In this document: positions 1-10,410 of the stretch, one piece after another
How the letters are laid out: the number at the start of each line of letters is the position of its first letter
Position numbering within the stretch: position 1 is the stretch's first letter
Source of the DNA: Ochromonadaceae sp. CCMP2298
Lineage: Eukaryota > Sar > Synurophyceae > Ochromonadales > Ochromonadaceae
Assembly (NCBI GenBank): GCA_026770595.1
Contig: MU633564.1
Coordinates: forward strand, 23,576 to 59,263
DNA length: 35,688 nt
Direction: 5' to 3'
Program-made: the position numbers and the translations under genes
The notes under the pieces: model-generated
The model's input: only the letters and a program-made list of their open reading frames with translations
What the model was told of the DNA's origin: nothing
Database searches by the model: none

Positions 1-18
1 AAAAGTCTGGGGATGTAC

Positions 19-1457
19 CTTTCGGCCGGACTTAATGACCTTCACGGAAAGGTTGATGATGTTGGGCAGTAGCAAAGTGATGCACACGGCCTCGCAGACG
101 TCATCCACCTCTGCCTCGGCGTTCTCCCACAGTTCCGCGACCGCTTTTGCGCCTCTTTGGCACCTGGGGAAGTGGGGGAAGTAAGGTAGGGGGAGAAGGT
201 AGGGGAGAAGGGGAAGGTAGGGTGGGGGGTTAGGGGAAGCAAGGATAGGGGAGTTAGGGGGAGATAGGAGAGATAGGCGAAGGCAGGGGAGATAGGGGAA
301 GGCAGGGGAGATAGGGGAGGTAGAGAGAGTAGAAAAAGTGGGCACCTCTGGAAGCTCTGCTGCATCTCTTTGTACTTATAGCTCCGATGCGCCTCCCTCT
401 CTGTCTTCACTGCCATTCGCCGGGACAGCTCGAAGTCCTTCTTTGACTGCTCGTCTTCGGTCTTCTGCTGCTCGTGAAGCTGGCGCTGGGCGTCCTGTGC
501 TGCGCGCTCGTCGGCGTCTAATTGCTGAAACTTCTGGGACACTTCGCGCACCAGGGCCTCCTCATCCTCCCCCTCCTCCTTCTCCTCTACATCTTCCTTG
601 TAGTCACCGCAGCTCTTCTCATCGTCGCTGTTCTTGTCATCATCCGAATCGCAGTCTTTGCTGTCCTTGTCATCGGCCTGCATTGACAGTTGCCTTGCCA
701 ATTTCTCGTCCTCATGTGCACGCTGCATGTTGCTCTTGCTGCTCTCAAAGGCCTCCTTCTCGTCCGCCTCGTACATGCTCTTGGCCATGTCTGAGTCCTG
801 TGCCATTCTTGAGTCTCTCGCCTTGGCCTCAGCTTTAATGCGTCTAGTCTCGTCGATCGCGACCTGGGTGAGATAGTATAGAGGGGGTTATATAAGTATA
901 GATGGGGTTAGATACATAAAAGAGGGGGTTATATACATATTTTATCATAGAGTGAGGGGTTATAATTATATTGTAGCATAAAGGAGAGGGTATTATGCAC
1001 ATATTATAGTATAGAGGGGGCTACCTTCAGTGCAGCTGCCTCCCCCTGCGCCACTGCGCTCTTCACAGCAGCCTTGCGGGCCACCTCCTCTCTCTCCTCT
1101 TTCTCCGCCATCTCCTTCGCCAATGTGAGGTCTTTGTTCTCTCTGCACCAGTCGTCCATGATGTGGATAGCCTCGTTGACGGTGTAGTCCACGGCGACCT
1201 TCTCGTCATACTCGACGCGCACCTGGTTGGTCGCATCCTTGAGGAGGTTGCTGAAGGTACTCGAGCGAGCCTTTGCCGGGCCCTGGTATTGTATTGGTGG
1301 GTGGAAAGAGCGGTGGTGAGCTGGTTCTAGTGTGAATCGATGGTACGGGGGGAGGGGGGGTTACCTTGGAGCCTGCTGAGAGGGACGCCTTGGAGCTCGC
1401 CGATTGGGGAGCTGCGCGAGCGTTGCCGTAGCAGTTCTCGTCGTTCATCGTGCTCAT
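19..1457 (-). CDS. Acidic, charged coiled-coil protein, 3' end beyond the window
   Basis: Four exons join in frame on the minus strand: 1457-1365, 1282-1025, 863-346 and 163-19. All boundaries are GT-AG, and a further donor at 18 shows that the gene continues past the left edge. The visible 338 codons start MSTMNDENCYGNARAAPQ. They give a Ser/Ala-rich head, then long Lys/Glu/Ala helices, an Asp/Glu-rich stretch (about residues 190-230), more charged helix, and a final less charged segment ending NLSVKVIKSGRK. Motifs such as DEKLARQL and DFELSRRM resemble the ubiquitin-binding MIU pattern, but this is only a pattern match. I do not recognise the family. The start is the first ATG of an open stretch upstream of a well-joined exon. 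The gene is divergent from the rhomboid gene, with a 453 bp spacer. Intron 3 has near-identical sequence at both splice junctions. Confidence 0.7.
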
Positions 1458-1910
1458 CGTGGAGTTGACAGGGGACTGATTGTGCCACCAATCAACAAGG
1501 CGATCAATTCCTCTGGAATCCAGAACAGCAACCCCAAAAAGGAGCCTGAGGAGATCTTTGGCGATGCTCGCTCTTTTTCTGCCCAACCCAACGGTCATAA
1601 GTAACGGACGTAACGGCTTTTTTAGAGTTTCAGAGTTGTCAACATCCGGTAAACTTCCCATCGCATTCTCAATCCCACGAAGCCTCCGCCGATCTGCTTG
1701 GATGATCTGCTTGGATCCAAGCGTTCCTTCCTGATGCTTAGAGCAGATGTGCGCAGAGCCCAGCCGAGCCCAGCCCACAGCCCAAGCGCCAGCCCAGCCC
1801 ACAGCCCAAGCGCCAGCCCAGCCCCAGCCCAGCCGCAGCCCCAGCCTCAGCAGATCGGACGTTCCTGAACTGCTGGTGGCGACCACCTTTGTCACCTTTG
1901 AACACGCGCG
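1458..1910. promoter_or_regulatory. Divergent spacer between the coiled-coil and rhomboid genes
   Basis: These 453 bases separate two divergently transcribed genes and so probably hold both promoters. No TATA box or known factor site stands out. The rhomboid-proximal part (about 1751-1845) is an imperfect C-rich tandem repeat of about 24 bases built on CAGCCCACAGCCCAAGCGCC. Open frames across the repeat are low-complexity and look like shadows. Confidence 0.4.
1751..1845. repeat. C-rich tandem repeat, unit about 24 bases
   Basis: The unit CAGCCCACAGCCCAAGCGCC plus a short linker occurs twice almost exactly and is flanked by degenerate CAGCC/CAGCCC copies. It lies within the divergent spacer, 65-160 bases upstream of the rhomboid start codon. 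Confidence 0.75.
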
Positions 1911-4900
1911 ATGTGGCCCTCAGTGCGCCTCAACGGCCTCCTCATCTCCCTCCTAGCCCTCCTCAGCTTCTCCTTCTTCTCCTGGTACTCGCTGCACGAA
2001 GAGACCAGCTGCACCGTGCAGGATGCCGGACGCCCCAGCGTGAACGGTTTCTACGCCGCATTTGGGGGGATCTACATCAAGCGCGGGTACGAGCTGACCT
2101 ACATTCCGGACATATTCGGGCTCCTGGCTCTGCAGCGCTCCATTAGCGGCGCCACCATTGCCTTCTCTAAGAGGCAGTGGACCATCCACGACCACATCAT
2201 GAAAGACCCAGTCTACTCCAACTCCCCCCCCACTCCCGAGAGATACATTTACAACCCGCCTGGAGGCGGCTGGGAGTCGATTCAAGCCTCCGATCTGCCC
2301 GCACCCCAGGTACATATGTGTTTATGGGTAGGGGTGCTGGGTGCTGTCTCCCCCCCTCTCACCCTCCTCTCACCCTCCTCTCACTCTGTCTGCACCCCAG
2401 GTGGGTCACTGCAAAGGCTCGCTGGAAACGAGCGTCCCCATTAATGCCCAAGAGGTGTCCAACATCGGCCAACTCCTGCAGCGCCCAGTGACCACCCTCC
2501 TGCTGGGTTTTATATTCGCCGTGGCGTACTATTTGTGGGCTTTTAGGATCGACGTGGGCGCGGTTGCTTACAGCTATGACGCCGTCCTACTGCGGGGAGG
2601 TGAGAGATTGGGGAGAGAGGGGGAGAGGTGGGAGACAGCACCCAGCATACAGCATCCAGCACACATATGTACCCCTCACCCCTACCCATTACCCATTACC
2701 CACTACAGAGTACTGGCGAGGTGTAACGGCCTCTTTCGCCCACTACGACCTCATGCATTTGGGTTTTAATACAATGGCCCTATACTCTTTGGGGTCTTTA
2801 GAGGCCGTCTACGGCTCCTCCACCTTCCTCTACCTCTCCCTGGACCTAGGTAAACCCCACAATAACATAACAACATAACAACATTACAACATTACAACAT
2901 TACAACATTACAACATGATAACATGATAACATGATAACATAACCCTCTTCTATATACTAACACAATAAAACCCCTCTTATATATACTATTATCACAATAA
3001 AACCCTCCAAACCCTCCAAATATGTACGACCTAGTCGTGGTGACCATGATCCTCTGCACAGCCATGTACCACGTGATGATTACTCAATACGGGCGGTCAG
3101 GTAAACCCCCCAACATATTAACGTAACAACATGACAACATGATAACATGATAACATAATAATATGATAACATAACAATATGATAACATAACAATATGATA
3201 ACATAACAATATGATAACATAACAATATGATAACATGACAACATATTATCATATTATCATGATAACTTATCTTAAAAAATATATACTGATATCTTAATAA
3301 AACCCTCCAAATATATAATATACACTAATATCTCGATAAAAATCCTCACACTAATATCACAATAAAACCCCTAACAGACATGGCGTCACAACTAGCCGTA
3401 GGCTACTCCTGTGTGCTGTTTGCATGGATGGTTGCACTCTCCGTACGATTGAAGGAGTACTGCCCCATATTCATCCTCCCCTCAGGTACACCATATTAAA
3501 AATAATAACATAATAACATAATAACATAGTGACATAATAACATAACAATAATAACATAACAACATCATAATCCTCCATACTAATATAACAATTAAACCCC
3601 TTATAATATCACAACAGTGTGCATCGACACCTGGCAAATCCCCATCCCTGAGGCACTTACCACCGCCCTCGGCCTGGCCGCCTTCACCATACCCCTAAAC
3701 ATCGGACCCTTCGGGTTACTGCTGTTCACGAAGATAATCATGCCCCGCTCCTCATTCATCGGACATCTATCAGGAATCATTATAGGTACACACATAATAA
3801 AATAATTAATAAACCTCCAAATATATACTAATATCACAATATAACCCTCCACTTACAATAAAACCCTAGGCTACCCCCTGGCCTGGAATATGCTCAACTG
3901 GCTCACCCCGCCCCTCCTCCTCTCCGCCCTCACTCTGGCTTACATCTACTGCCACCACTTATACATCTGGACCTTCCCCGGGTTCCCTGCAAATACGGTC
4001 GAATTGTCAGAATTCGTCGCCCCCCACCTCCTCCGCTACTATAAAATCCTCCAAATATTGACCCTTTTTTTGCTGCTGGCCGTTCCAACCAGTGTCTATT
4101 TTATGGGTTTTGGACAGCTCATACCGCGACTGAGTGAGGTTTTTATAGCCTGGAGCGCGGTGCAGGCCTGCAGGTGTGAGTGGGTGACGGGCTTGGGTTC
4201 TGTGCGCGACAGCTGTGGGAATATAATGGCCCTAGCGGTCGTATTTATGGGTTTAATGCTACTTTACGACGTGTGCACACTGGCAGCGACGCTGTCCGGC
4301 GCGGGGCTGGTGCTGGGCTGCGGCATAACCTGGTCCTTCCTGCTCTCTGAACTGAATCTTCTGGGGTCACTATGCCTCGCAGAGGTATGCTTCTGCCTGC
4401 TGCTGCTGGGGGTGGCGCAGGAGGCGCGCTCTGCTGCGCCTATATTGGTCAGGTTAAGACTGGATGATGCGTCAGTAGTGTCTGACCTGAAGATACTGTG
4501 TCCCACAGGTGAGTGTCTTGAGACTGCTACCCAGTAGCTAACTATCTGCACTAAGCATCTGCACAATTCTATTTCCATCTACCTTATATATCTACACAAT
4601 TGTATATACATATATGTGTACCCAATCGTTCGTCTAATCCTTCTCTACCCCCCCACTCCCCCTCAACTCCCCCCACGACTCCCCCCACCAGCTCCAGCGC
4701 AGGCGTTCAGCGGTACATCGAACAGACTGACCGGTGTAGGGAGAGGTGGGAGAGATGTATATGGTGGAAATAGCGCAAACGGCGCACATAGCGCACAAGG
4801 TGCAAACGGGAACGGGGGGAATAGTCCACACAGGAGTAATCCAAGCAATCCCCCTGAGGGGGTTACAGGGGGTGCTGGGGGTGCTGGGGGTAGGGGCAAG

Positions 4901-5002
4901 GGCACATTAGCTATTGCGGGTACGGGGGGTGCAGGGGGTGCAGGACAAAAAGGGGGTACAGGGGGTACGGGGGGTTCAGGGGGGTCTGTCAGCTACGTGT
5001 GA
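1911..5002 (+). CDS. Rhomboid family intramembrane serine protease
   Basis: Eight exons join in frame to 676 residues: 1911-2309, 2401-2599, 2709-2849, 3036-3101, 3378-3485, 3618-3785, 3870-4508 and 4692-5002. Rhomboids cut transmembrane proteins inside the bilayer with a Ser-His dyad. Residues 1-25 are a hydrophobic anchor, followed by a roughly 120-residue soluble loop. The core then has the hallmark GEYWRGVTASFAHYDLMHL and NTMALYSLGSLE, a GxSx motif GYSC with the predicted nucleophile Ser279, and RSSFIGHLSG with the predicted base His354. After the core come several more hydrophobic segments (about residues 365-560) and a roughly 100-residue Gly/Ala/Asn-rich tail of no obvious function. 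Core spacing resembles RHBDD1-type rhomboids, but the extra C-terminal membrane domain makes orthology uncertain. Intron 1 is phase 0 and all six others are phase 1. Introns 3-6 are AT-rich and repetitive. Confidence 0.88.
3104..3260. repeat. AT-rich minisatellite in rhomboid intron 4
   Basis: A unit of about 15-16 bases, ATGATAACATAACAAT with small variants, is repeated about five times within the intron at 3102-3377. The neighbouring introns carry related ATAACAACAT arrays (about 2860-2940 and 3497-3566), so this word is characteristic of the introns of this gene. Confidence 0.8.
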
Positions 5003-5530
5003 GGCGCAGAGGCCAAAACCACATAGTCCCAAGCCTATACCTATATTCCCTTATCCCCATATCTCTACACACCCATATACCCACATACCCACATCCACAT
5101 GCCCATGCCCCATATCCCCATACTCCCATACCCCATACTTGTATAACACCACCTCTACATACCTATATACCACCTCTATTAACACCTCCCACCCATCAAT
5201 TCAATGTACAAAAAAAAACTAGATCCCAAAAAATCCCTTATCAATATTGGGTTTAATTAGTAAAAGAATAACCTAGAAATAGGTCGGGAATTAAAATAAT
5301 AGTATTATGCAATACGACTGTTATGGTAGTGGTTGTATACAGTAGCGGCATTTTGTTCATTTTTGATCACACCAACCTCCGTGTCTGTGACTGTTCAATT
5401 GTTCACTTGCTCCCTTGTTTACTGTCTTCACAGCAAACCTCCTCCCCCTCCTCCCCCTCCTCCCCCTCCTCCCCCCCCTCCTCCTCCTGTCCCTCTGACC
5501 CTCTCTACCTCTCCTGCCCCTCCTGACTCT
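5003..5530. other. Convergent intergenic spacer, low complexity
   Basis: This spacer lies between the 3' ends of the rhomboid gene (plus) and the sedolisin-like gene (minus). It contains a CCCATA/CCCACA-rich stretch (about 5050-5170), a short A-run with AT-rich sequence (5210-5320), and a pyrimidine microsatellite (CTCCCC units, about 5435-5485). I see no gene in it; the open frames are low-complexity Pro/Ser runs. Confidence 0.5.
5435..5485. repeat. Pyrimidine microsatellite, CTCCCC units
   Basis: CTCCCC is repeated in tandem with occasional slips just downstream of the sedolisin-like gene stop codon. It is simple sequence with no coding support. Confidence 0.75.
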
Positions 5531-7453
5531 TCACTTTCCTGACATGACCGCCTTCAGCAGGCACTGATAGTCAGGAGTGCCAAGACCAGTCACAGAGTCC
5601 CACCCCTCCACTGCCCTGTACCCTCCACCCCCACCCCTAGATTCCTTTATGACTCTAAAGCACCCCTGATTCGCATAGAGTAAGGGGCTGAGCCAGCCCA
5701 GGGGGGGCATGTGCCTGGCCAATCTCATATCATTCAACTGCGCTACCATACCAGCCACCACAGCTGCCACAGCCGTCCCCGCAGCCGCCCCACCAGCGGC
5801 AGTTACATAGGGAGAGGAGGCGGGGAAACTAGATCGGTACCCACTGCCAGTACCACCGCTGCCGCCGCTACTGTCGCAGCCGTTTCTGCCATTGCCACTA
5901 CCACTGCTTCCCCCACACCCGCCCCCCCCTGCCGAGAACACCAACGTCAATCCCATCGCCCCAGCCACCATAAACTGCTCATTTACAGCCTCCATATACT
6001 CTCCCGACACCTGCCCCTCCTCGTCATACCCGTACGTTACACTATGCACGAGCGGCGGTTTTCCCAGGTCAAGAAGCGTATCGATCCAGGTGAGAAGGGT
6101 GGTTGCCTGTGGTAGCAATAGAGGGTTTAATAGGTGTAGGAGGGGGTTAAATATAGGTACGGGGTGTTAAATACAGAGGTAAGGGGGTTAAATTCGTAGA
6201 TTAGGGGGTTAAATATAGATAGTAGAAGGAGAGGGGGGCAGTACCTGTAGCAGTAGGAGAGGTATGGGGTGCGCGACTGCGTTTATGTACTGGACATCTA
6301 GAAGCTCTTGGTTCCTAGGTTCACTATTCCCAGGTTCCCCTAGGTTATGGAAGCTCGCCACGGCCATCGAATTCCCAGGGGAATATATTTGCAACTCGCT
6401 GAACCCATAGGCGGCCCTCAGCACGGCTGGGGTTACCAGACCGGCACTGAACTCTTGATCAGATGCCTTGATTCGTCTATACCCACCACCTGTGCTCTCC
6501 CTGTCCCCCGTGCCCCTGCCCCCACTGTCCCCACTGCCCCCACTGCCTCTCCTATCCTTCCTGCCCTCCCTGTCCCAACTACCCCCACCGCCCCCACTGC
6601 CCGCCTGCCCCCCCCTACCCCGTGTACGTGCTGTGTCTGTACGTACTGTAGGAAGTCTCACCACATCCACCACCCTCACCACCGCTGCCACATTCCCAGG
6701 TAAAAAATAGGGACCCGTTACTCTCGCCAAAGCTACCTCCCGCCTCACGCTGGACCGAAAAAGAGCAAATTTTGTGTGGAGAACATCCTCTGCTTGCTCT
6801 ACAGTTAGAGAGAGGGTTATCAGATCGCCTAGTCGGGAGATGCGTATACCTATAGGGTGTATGGTGTGTGGTGTATGGTCATAGGTTGTATGGTCATAGG
6901 GTGTATAATTGAAAGGGATGAGTAATCGCAATCATACTACTTGTGATGTACTATTATATGTTTATAAGGCATACTCACCTGGTGTAGGTATGTGTGCATA
7001 GAGGAAGTCTGTGACGACAGAGATGTTTGCGGCACTGGGAGCGAGCATGGATCGAACGTCGTCCGCCTGTGGGGATATAAAGAGAGAGGGGTGAGATTGT
7101 GAGCTCTCTAACATGCTAGCGTGCTAGTGTGCTAGTGTGCTAGTGTACTACTGTGCTAGTGTGGGAGCGACGGGTGGTATTACCTTCAGCCACTTCCCGT
7201 ATCGCTTCGAGTGCGGTGTTGCCAGCTCCAGCAAGTCCGCTTCGAACCTTGCCACCCTAGACCTCTCATGCTTCATCACGATCACTATCTGAATCATCCG
7301 CTTCGGATCGATCCGCTCCCGTATCCACATAGGTGAGGAGAAGATGGTTATGGAGGGTTCCATCTGCACCCTCTGCGCATCATCTGTGTCTGTGGAGCCC
7401 ACACACCCCACACCCACCAACGTGGCCAGCAGCCAGCAGAAGAACCATATCAT
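5531..7453 (-). CDS. Sedolisin-like (peptidase family S53, TPP1-type) secreted protein, predicted inactive
   Basis: Four exons (7453-7184, 7066-6979, 6849-6245, 6106-5531) join in frame to 512 residues. A signal peptide (MIWFFCWLLATLVGVGCVG) is followed by a Pro-kumamolisin-type prodomain (about residues 30-185; SKRYGKWLKADDVRSMLAPS is typical). A Gly/Arg/Asp-rich low-complexity linker leads into a shortened catalytic domain (about 240-512). TPP1-like landmarks remain: LLDVQYINAV, VHSVTYGYDEE, FPASSPYVTAAGG, AQLNDMRLA and WDSVTGLGTPDY. The machinery is lost. The catalytic Glu position, four before Asp304, is Gln300, with a Glu only one residue nearer. The oxyanion SGDSG region reads SAGGGG, and the SGTSAS serine loop reads AGTAVA (Ala433). 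About 90 residues that normally separate the GG of PYVTxGG from that serine loop are absent. Frame and splice sites are intact, so this looks like a maintained pseudoenzyme or a very young decayed gene. Confidence 0.87.
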
Positions 7454-7774
7454 GGCTGCATCGCGTCTGCCGTGGGACCACTGCGCGGATCGTCCGATTA
7501 TACCATGCTTGGGGCAGGTTCAGCACAGCAAGGGCAGATTCAGTTGGACCGCACAGTGGCGATCCTCTCGCGATCTTTATGTTGATGTTTGCAAATTTTT
7601 GCGCAAAAGCCGAAACGGAAGATCGGATGCCCAGCCAAACCGGTTTCTTCAACTTCAAGATTAAAATAATCGACCATAGCTGTATAGCGCGGTATGAGGC
7701 GCTCTCTTCCTCTATCAATTCATCAAATTTATTTACTGTGACAATATACATTCCCCTGGGTCAGAGGTGGCAGT
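7454..7774. other. Spacer between the sedolisin-like gene and the broken ankyrin gene
   Basis: These 321 bases lie upstream of the sedolisin-like start codon and downstream of the broken ankyrin gene, both on the minus strand. The segment presumably carries the sedolisin promoter and the ankyrin 3' end. An AT-rich patch (about 7655-7750) is the likely 3' untranslated region of the ankyrin copy. Nothing else is recognisable. Confidence 0.4.
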
Positions 7775-8371
7775 CTACAGGTAGGATGCTATGCAGCACT
7801 GCACCTCGCGCGTCGCCAGCATCCGCAACAGCACCCCAGACCCCCCCTCGTCAGTGCCCCCCACACCGGCACCCCCACCCCCACCGCTTGTCAGCCCCAG
7901 CTCTCGCAGTATGATCACAAATGCCTTCCGGCGCTCCCATCGCTCATCCATATACCTACCATATTCGGTCAGATTCCTGCACTCCCAGGGCAGCCTTCCG
8001 TCCTTAACTTGTATGGGGAGGGCCCCTGCACGCTCGAGCTGCTTGGCCACATCGAAGTTTGACGCCTTATATGCGTCGTGCAGAGCAGTGCCCCCAAAAA
8101 TGGCACCGTTGATCACAGCACCATGCTGAAGCAGCAACCGCACCGTCTGCATCCGTGTGTGCACTGTTGCGCGAGAATACCTACCCCGATTACCAGAACC
8201 AGCAGCCCCCATGAGCGCGCGGCAGCCCATCGGCGGTGCCACCCCCGCACAGGAAGCCTCGCTGTCCACCGCACCCTGTGCTAGAAGGAACGCCGTAAGC
8301 GCCGGCCGGTCACCCCTATTCGCCACAATACAAAGGGGGGTGCACATCCCCCTATGACATCTGGCGTTAAC

Positions 8372-9308
8372 GGGGAATCGACGGGTAACATAAAACATCA
8401 CATTTGTGAAAGGTCGTTACATCCAAGCACATTTTTGACAGTTTTTCGTTAACTTTTAATCACATATGCGCTCTTGTGAGCTCCAGTCTATGAAGCCAGT
8501 GGGTTTTGGAGGCATTTGGACAGGGATAGATTGCACGGAGCTCCCGTTACAGACGACTGGCCGGCTCTTTCCTGTCAGAAAGAGGGAGGGAGCTGGCCAT
8601 CCTTCGCTGCCCGAGGCATTTCAATCCCAAGGAAAAAGACAACCGAAGAGTCCAAGGCACTAACGCCCAACCTCGCGGTCAAAGAACAACGCACACAACA
8701 ACGTGAACCTCTGCGTCGACCGCGAGCGCCCGAAGCCGATCAGTAAACTCCCGCAGGAAAGGACCAGAAAGTGATCCTGGCGACCACGCACTACTCCGAT
8801 GATGAATACCAATGAGCCGAACGAGGACCGTCCCGCGAAATTGTGGGAGAACAGCCGTCATGCGAACTCCGACTCCTACCCAGTCCCACCCGGATATCTC
8901 CATTCTGCTGATGAGGCCGATATGCGCGACCGAGCTGCCCGCTACACGGCTTACACGGAGCCAAACTCGGACCATCCCTACAACAAAAAACATAGGACAG
9001 GCGAGCCGGTCAGGGAAGTCTATAGGTCGGAAGTGGTAAACCGTGAGTGGTTAGTGGATGGTAAACGTTACGGATATCTGCCGACTCGACGCGACCAGGT
9101 GACTACTGAGCTTTTCATGGAGGAACGGCAAATTTATGAAAGCAGCTACAAAAGAGACGCACTCAGTAACGGGACGCACCATGAAGGCTATCCTCCGTCG
9201 ACGAAAAATTCAGTGTTTAGGGATCTCACACCTTGCCGTAAAAGATGTTCTTTGCTGTCAAGCATCTGGGGAAATCTTTGGGATAAGAAGAGCTTCCACG
9301 AGATTTTT
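8372..9308. mobile_element. Candidate insertion inside the ankyrin pseudogene, flanked by 8-base direct repeats
   Basis: Ankyrin homology stops abruptly on both sides of this ~937-base block. The flanks carry GCGTTAAC (8364-8371) and GCGTTGAC (9309-9316), while intact paralogues have this word once at the matching site, so it looks like an imperfect target-site duplication. I see no terminal inverted repeats, no transposase or reverse transcriptase motif and no poly(A) end. The block contains an unrecognised plus-strand frame starting at 8799. It could be a non-autonomous element, or DNA captured during break repair. Confidence 0.5.
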
Positions 9309-9488
9309 GCGTTGACCTCTGCGCCATTCCGGATCGCCATATCTACCATCTCAATGATGTCGTCGGGAACTTCATCTAGATCGCAGATGTCCCCCAGTAC
9401 GTCTCCTGAGGGGACCGGAGCCCCAAGGTCACACCTCGCCCCCCTCCTGAGCAGCTCTCGGGCGATTAGATATTTTTCCTCGAAATAA
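8799..9488 (+). other. Unrecognised open frame, 229 codons, partly within the insertion
   Basis: The frame begins MMNTNEPNEDRPAKLWENSR inside the inserted block. It is hydrophilic, with many Tyr, Arg, Glu and Asn residues and varied composition for about 150 residues, unlike the simple-repeat shadows nearby. From codon about 171 it runs antisense into ankyrin sequence, so the last 60 residues are probably spurious. No family is recognised. It may be the leading fragment of a gene carried by the insertion, or it may be non-coding. Confidence 0.25.
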
Positions 9489-10033
9489 TAACCATCAGTG
9501 CTAAGGACAGACTTTACAGCTGACTGATTTTTATAATCAGGAGTCACCCAGTCGATGTCGGCACCGGAGTCCAGCAGCTTGCATACTATGTTGAGGTTAT
9601 CGTCTATACTATTGCAGGCGCGAAATAGAGGCGTGACCGGTTCGACCGGGTCATCCCTTTCCGAACCCTCCTCGTCCTCCTCCTCGCCTCCCTCGCCGTC
9701 CCCGTCCTCGCTCTACTCCTCGACATTTACAGGCACTCCACCAGCTGGCACCTCAACATCAACAGCTATGATCTCGTCCTCGTTTACCCCCTCATCCTCC
9801 TCATCGTCGGGTTCTTCAAAATCAACGCCAGGCAGCGCCAGTTCGCCGTTGACATTCGCCCCCAGCGTTATCAGCGCAACAACTATCTCCAACCGGCCCA
9901 TATCGACTGCCCAGTGCAGTTGCTCCAGCAGCACCTCTGGAGTGGAGGCCTGCTTCCTGAGTCACTTCAACAGCGACGGCGTGGACTTCTTCTCCACTGT
10001 GTCAAAGAATTTACCTCTGTCCTTGTTGTTCAT

Positions 10034-10410
10034 CGTGACCGTCAAATGCCCAGCTGTTTCGGTCAGCTCTGGGTGCGGGTGTGGGTGTGGGTGGGTGCGG
10101 GTGGGTGTGGGAAGGAAGAGAGTTTAACGGACGAATGATCTCTTCATTCGTAGAACGTAGAAGCTTTTCCCACCGCCCATAGCTTTTGCGCTCCTGACTT
10201 TCCAGGATCAAAGTACGTACAAAGTACGTACTGAAAGTCTGGAAAGGGTTAAGGTTCAAAAATATCCGTTGAGAATGAGGCACTGCTTGGACAGTTGGAG
10301 CACACAGCCACAACACCAGCACTACCAAACGCGACCAATCGCCCCACCTTGACATATTCGGCTTCAGATCGTCTTGTGGATTCCAGAAATCTATCGGAGA
10401 ATCGAGGCGG
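10034..10410. promoter_or_regulatory. Divergent spacer between the ankyrin pseudogene and the KNL1-like gene
   Basis: This 377-base spacer holds the 5' region of the broken ankyrin gene, including the conserved AGCTGTTTCGGTCA element and a GGGTGTGG-rich run (about 10070-10120). It also contains CTCCTGACTTT at 10191-10201 and two GTACGTAC words (10213-10220, 10224-10231), followed by the presumed promoter of the plus-strand KNL1-like gene. No TATA box is evident. Confidence 0.45.
10052..10065 (-). promoter_or_regulatory. Conserved ankyrin-gene upstream element, pseudogene copy
   Basis: In gene orientation it reads TGACCGAAACAGCT, 19 bases upstream of the ATG. The same word occurs upstream of both intact ankyrin paralogues. 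It could be a promoter or initiator element, or conserved leader sequence. Confidence 0.5.

Larger units (their letters stand above)
7775..10033 (-). pseudogene. Ankyrin-repeat gene disrupted by stops and an insertion
   Basis: This minus-strand copy is clearly related to the intact paralogues at 18951-20327 and 20692-22032. It starts at 10033 with MNNKDRGKFFDTVEKK, lacking nine bases present in the plus-strand paralogue. It carries TGA at 9964-9962 where the paralogue has Trp (SLLK-W-LRKQ) and TAG at 9715-9713 where the paralogue has Gln. Ankyrin sequence continues to AIRNGAEVNA at about 9309, breaks for an unrelated ~0.94 kb insertion (8372-9308), and resumes at TPLCIVANRGDRPAL, running to the usual family C-terminus (VLLRMLATREVQ, then IASYL) at 7775. 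The 5' half is nearest the plus-strand paralogue and the 3' half nearest the minus-strand one. Full-length translation is impossible; the distal 3' frame (8401-7775, 208 residues) is open and could still be expressed. Confidence 0.88.

Noticed and set aside
338-876. Plus-strand Ser/Leu/Pro-rich open frames
   Set aside because: They are antisense shadows of acidic coiled-coil exons; the minus strand has consistent exon joins and a balanced helical composition.
3104-3260. Regular repeats in the rhomboid introns as a CRISPR-like array
   Set aside because: The units are contiguous AT-rich minisatellites with no unique spacers, inside a eukaryotic intron.
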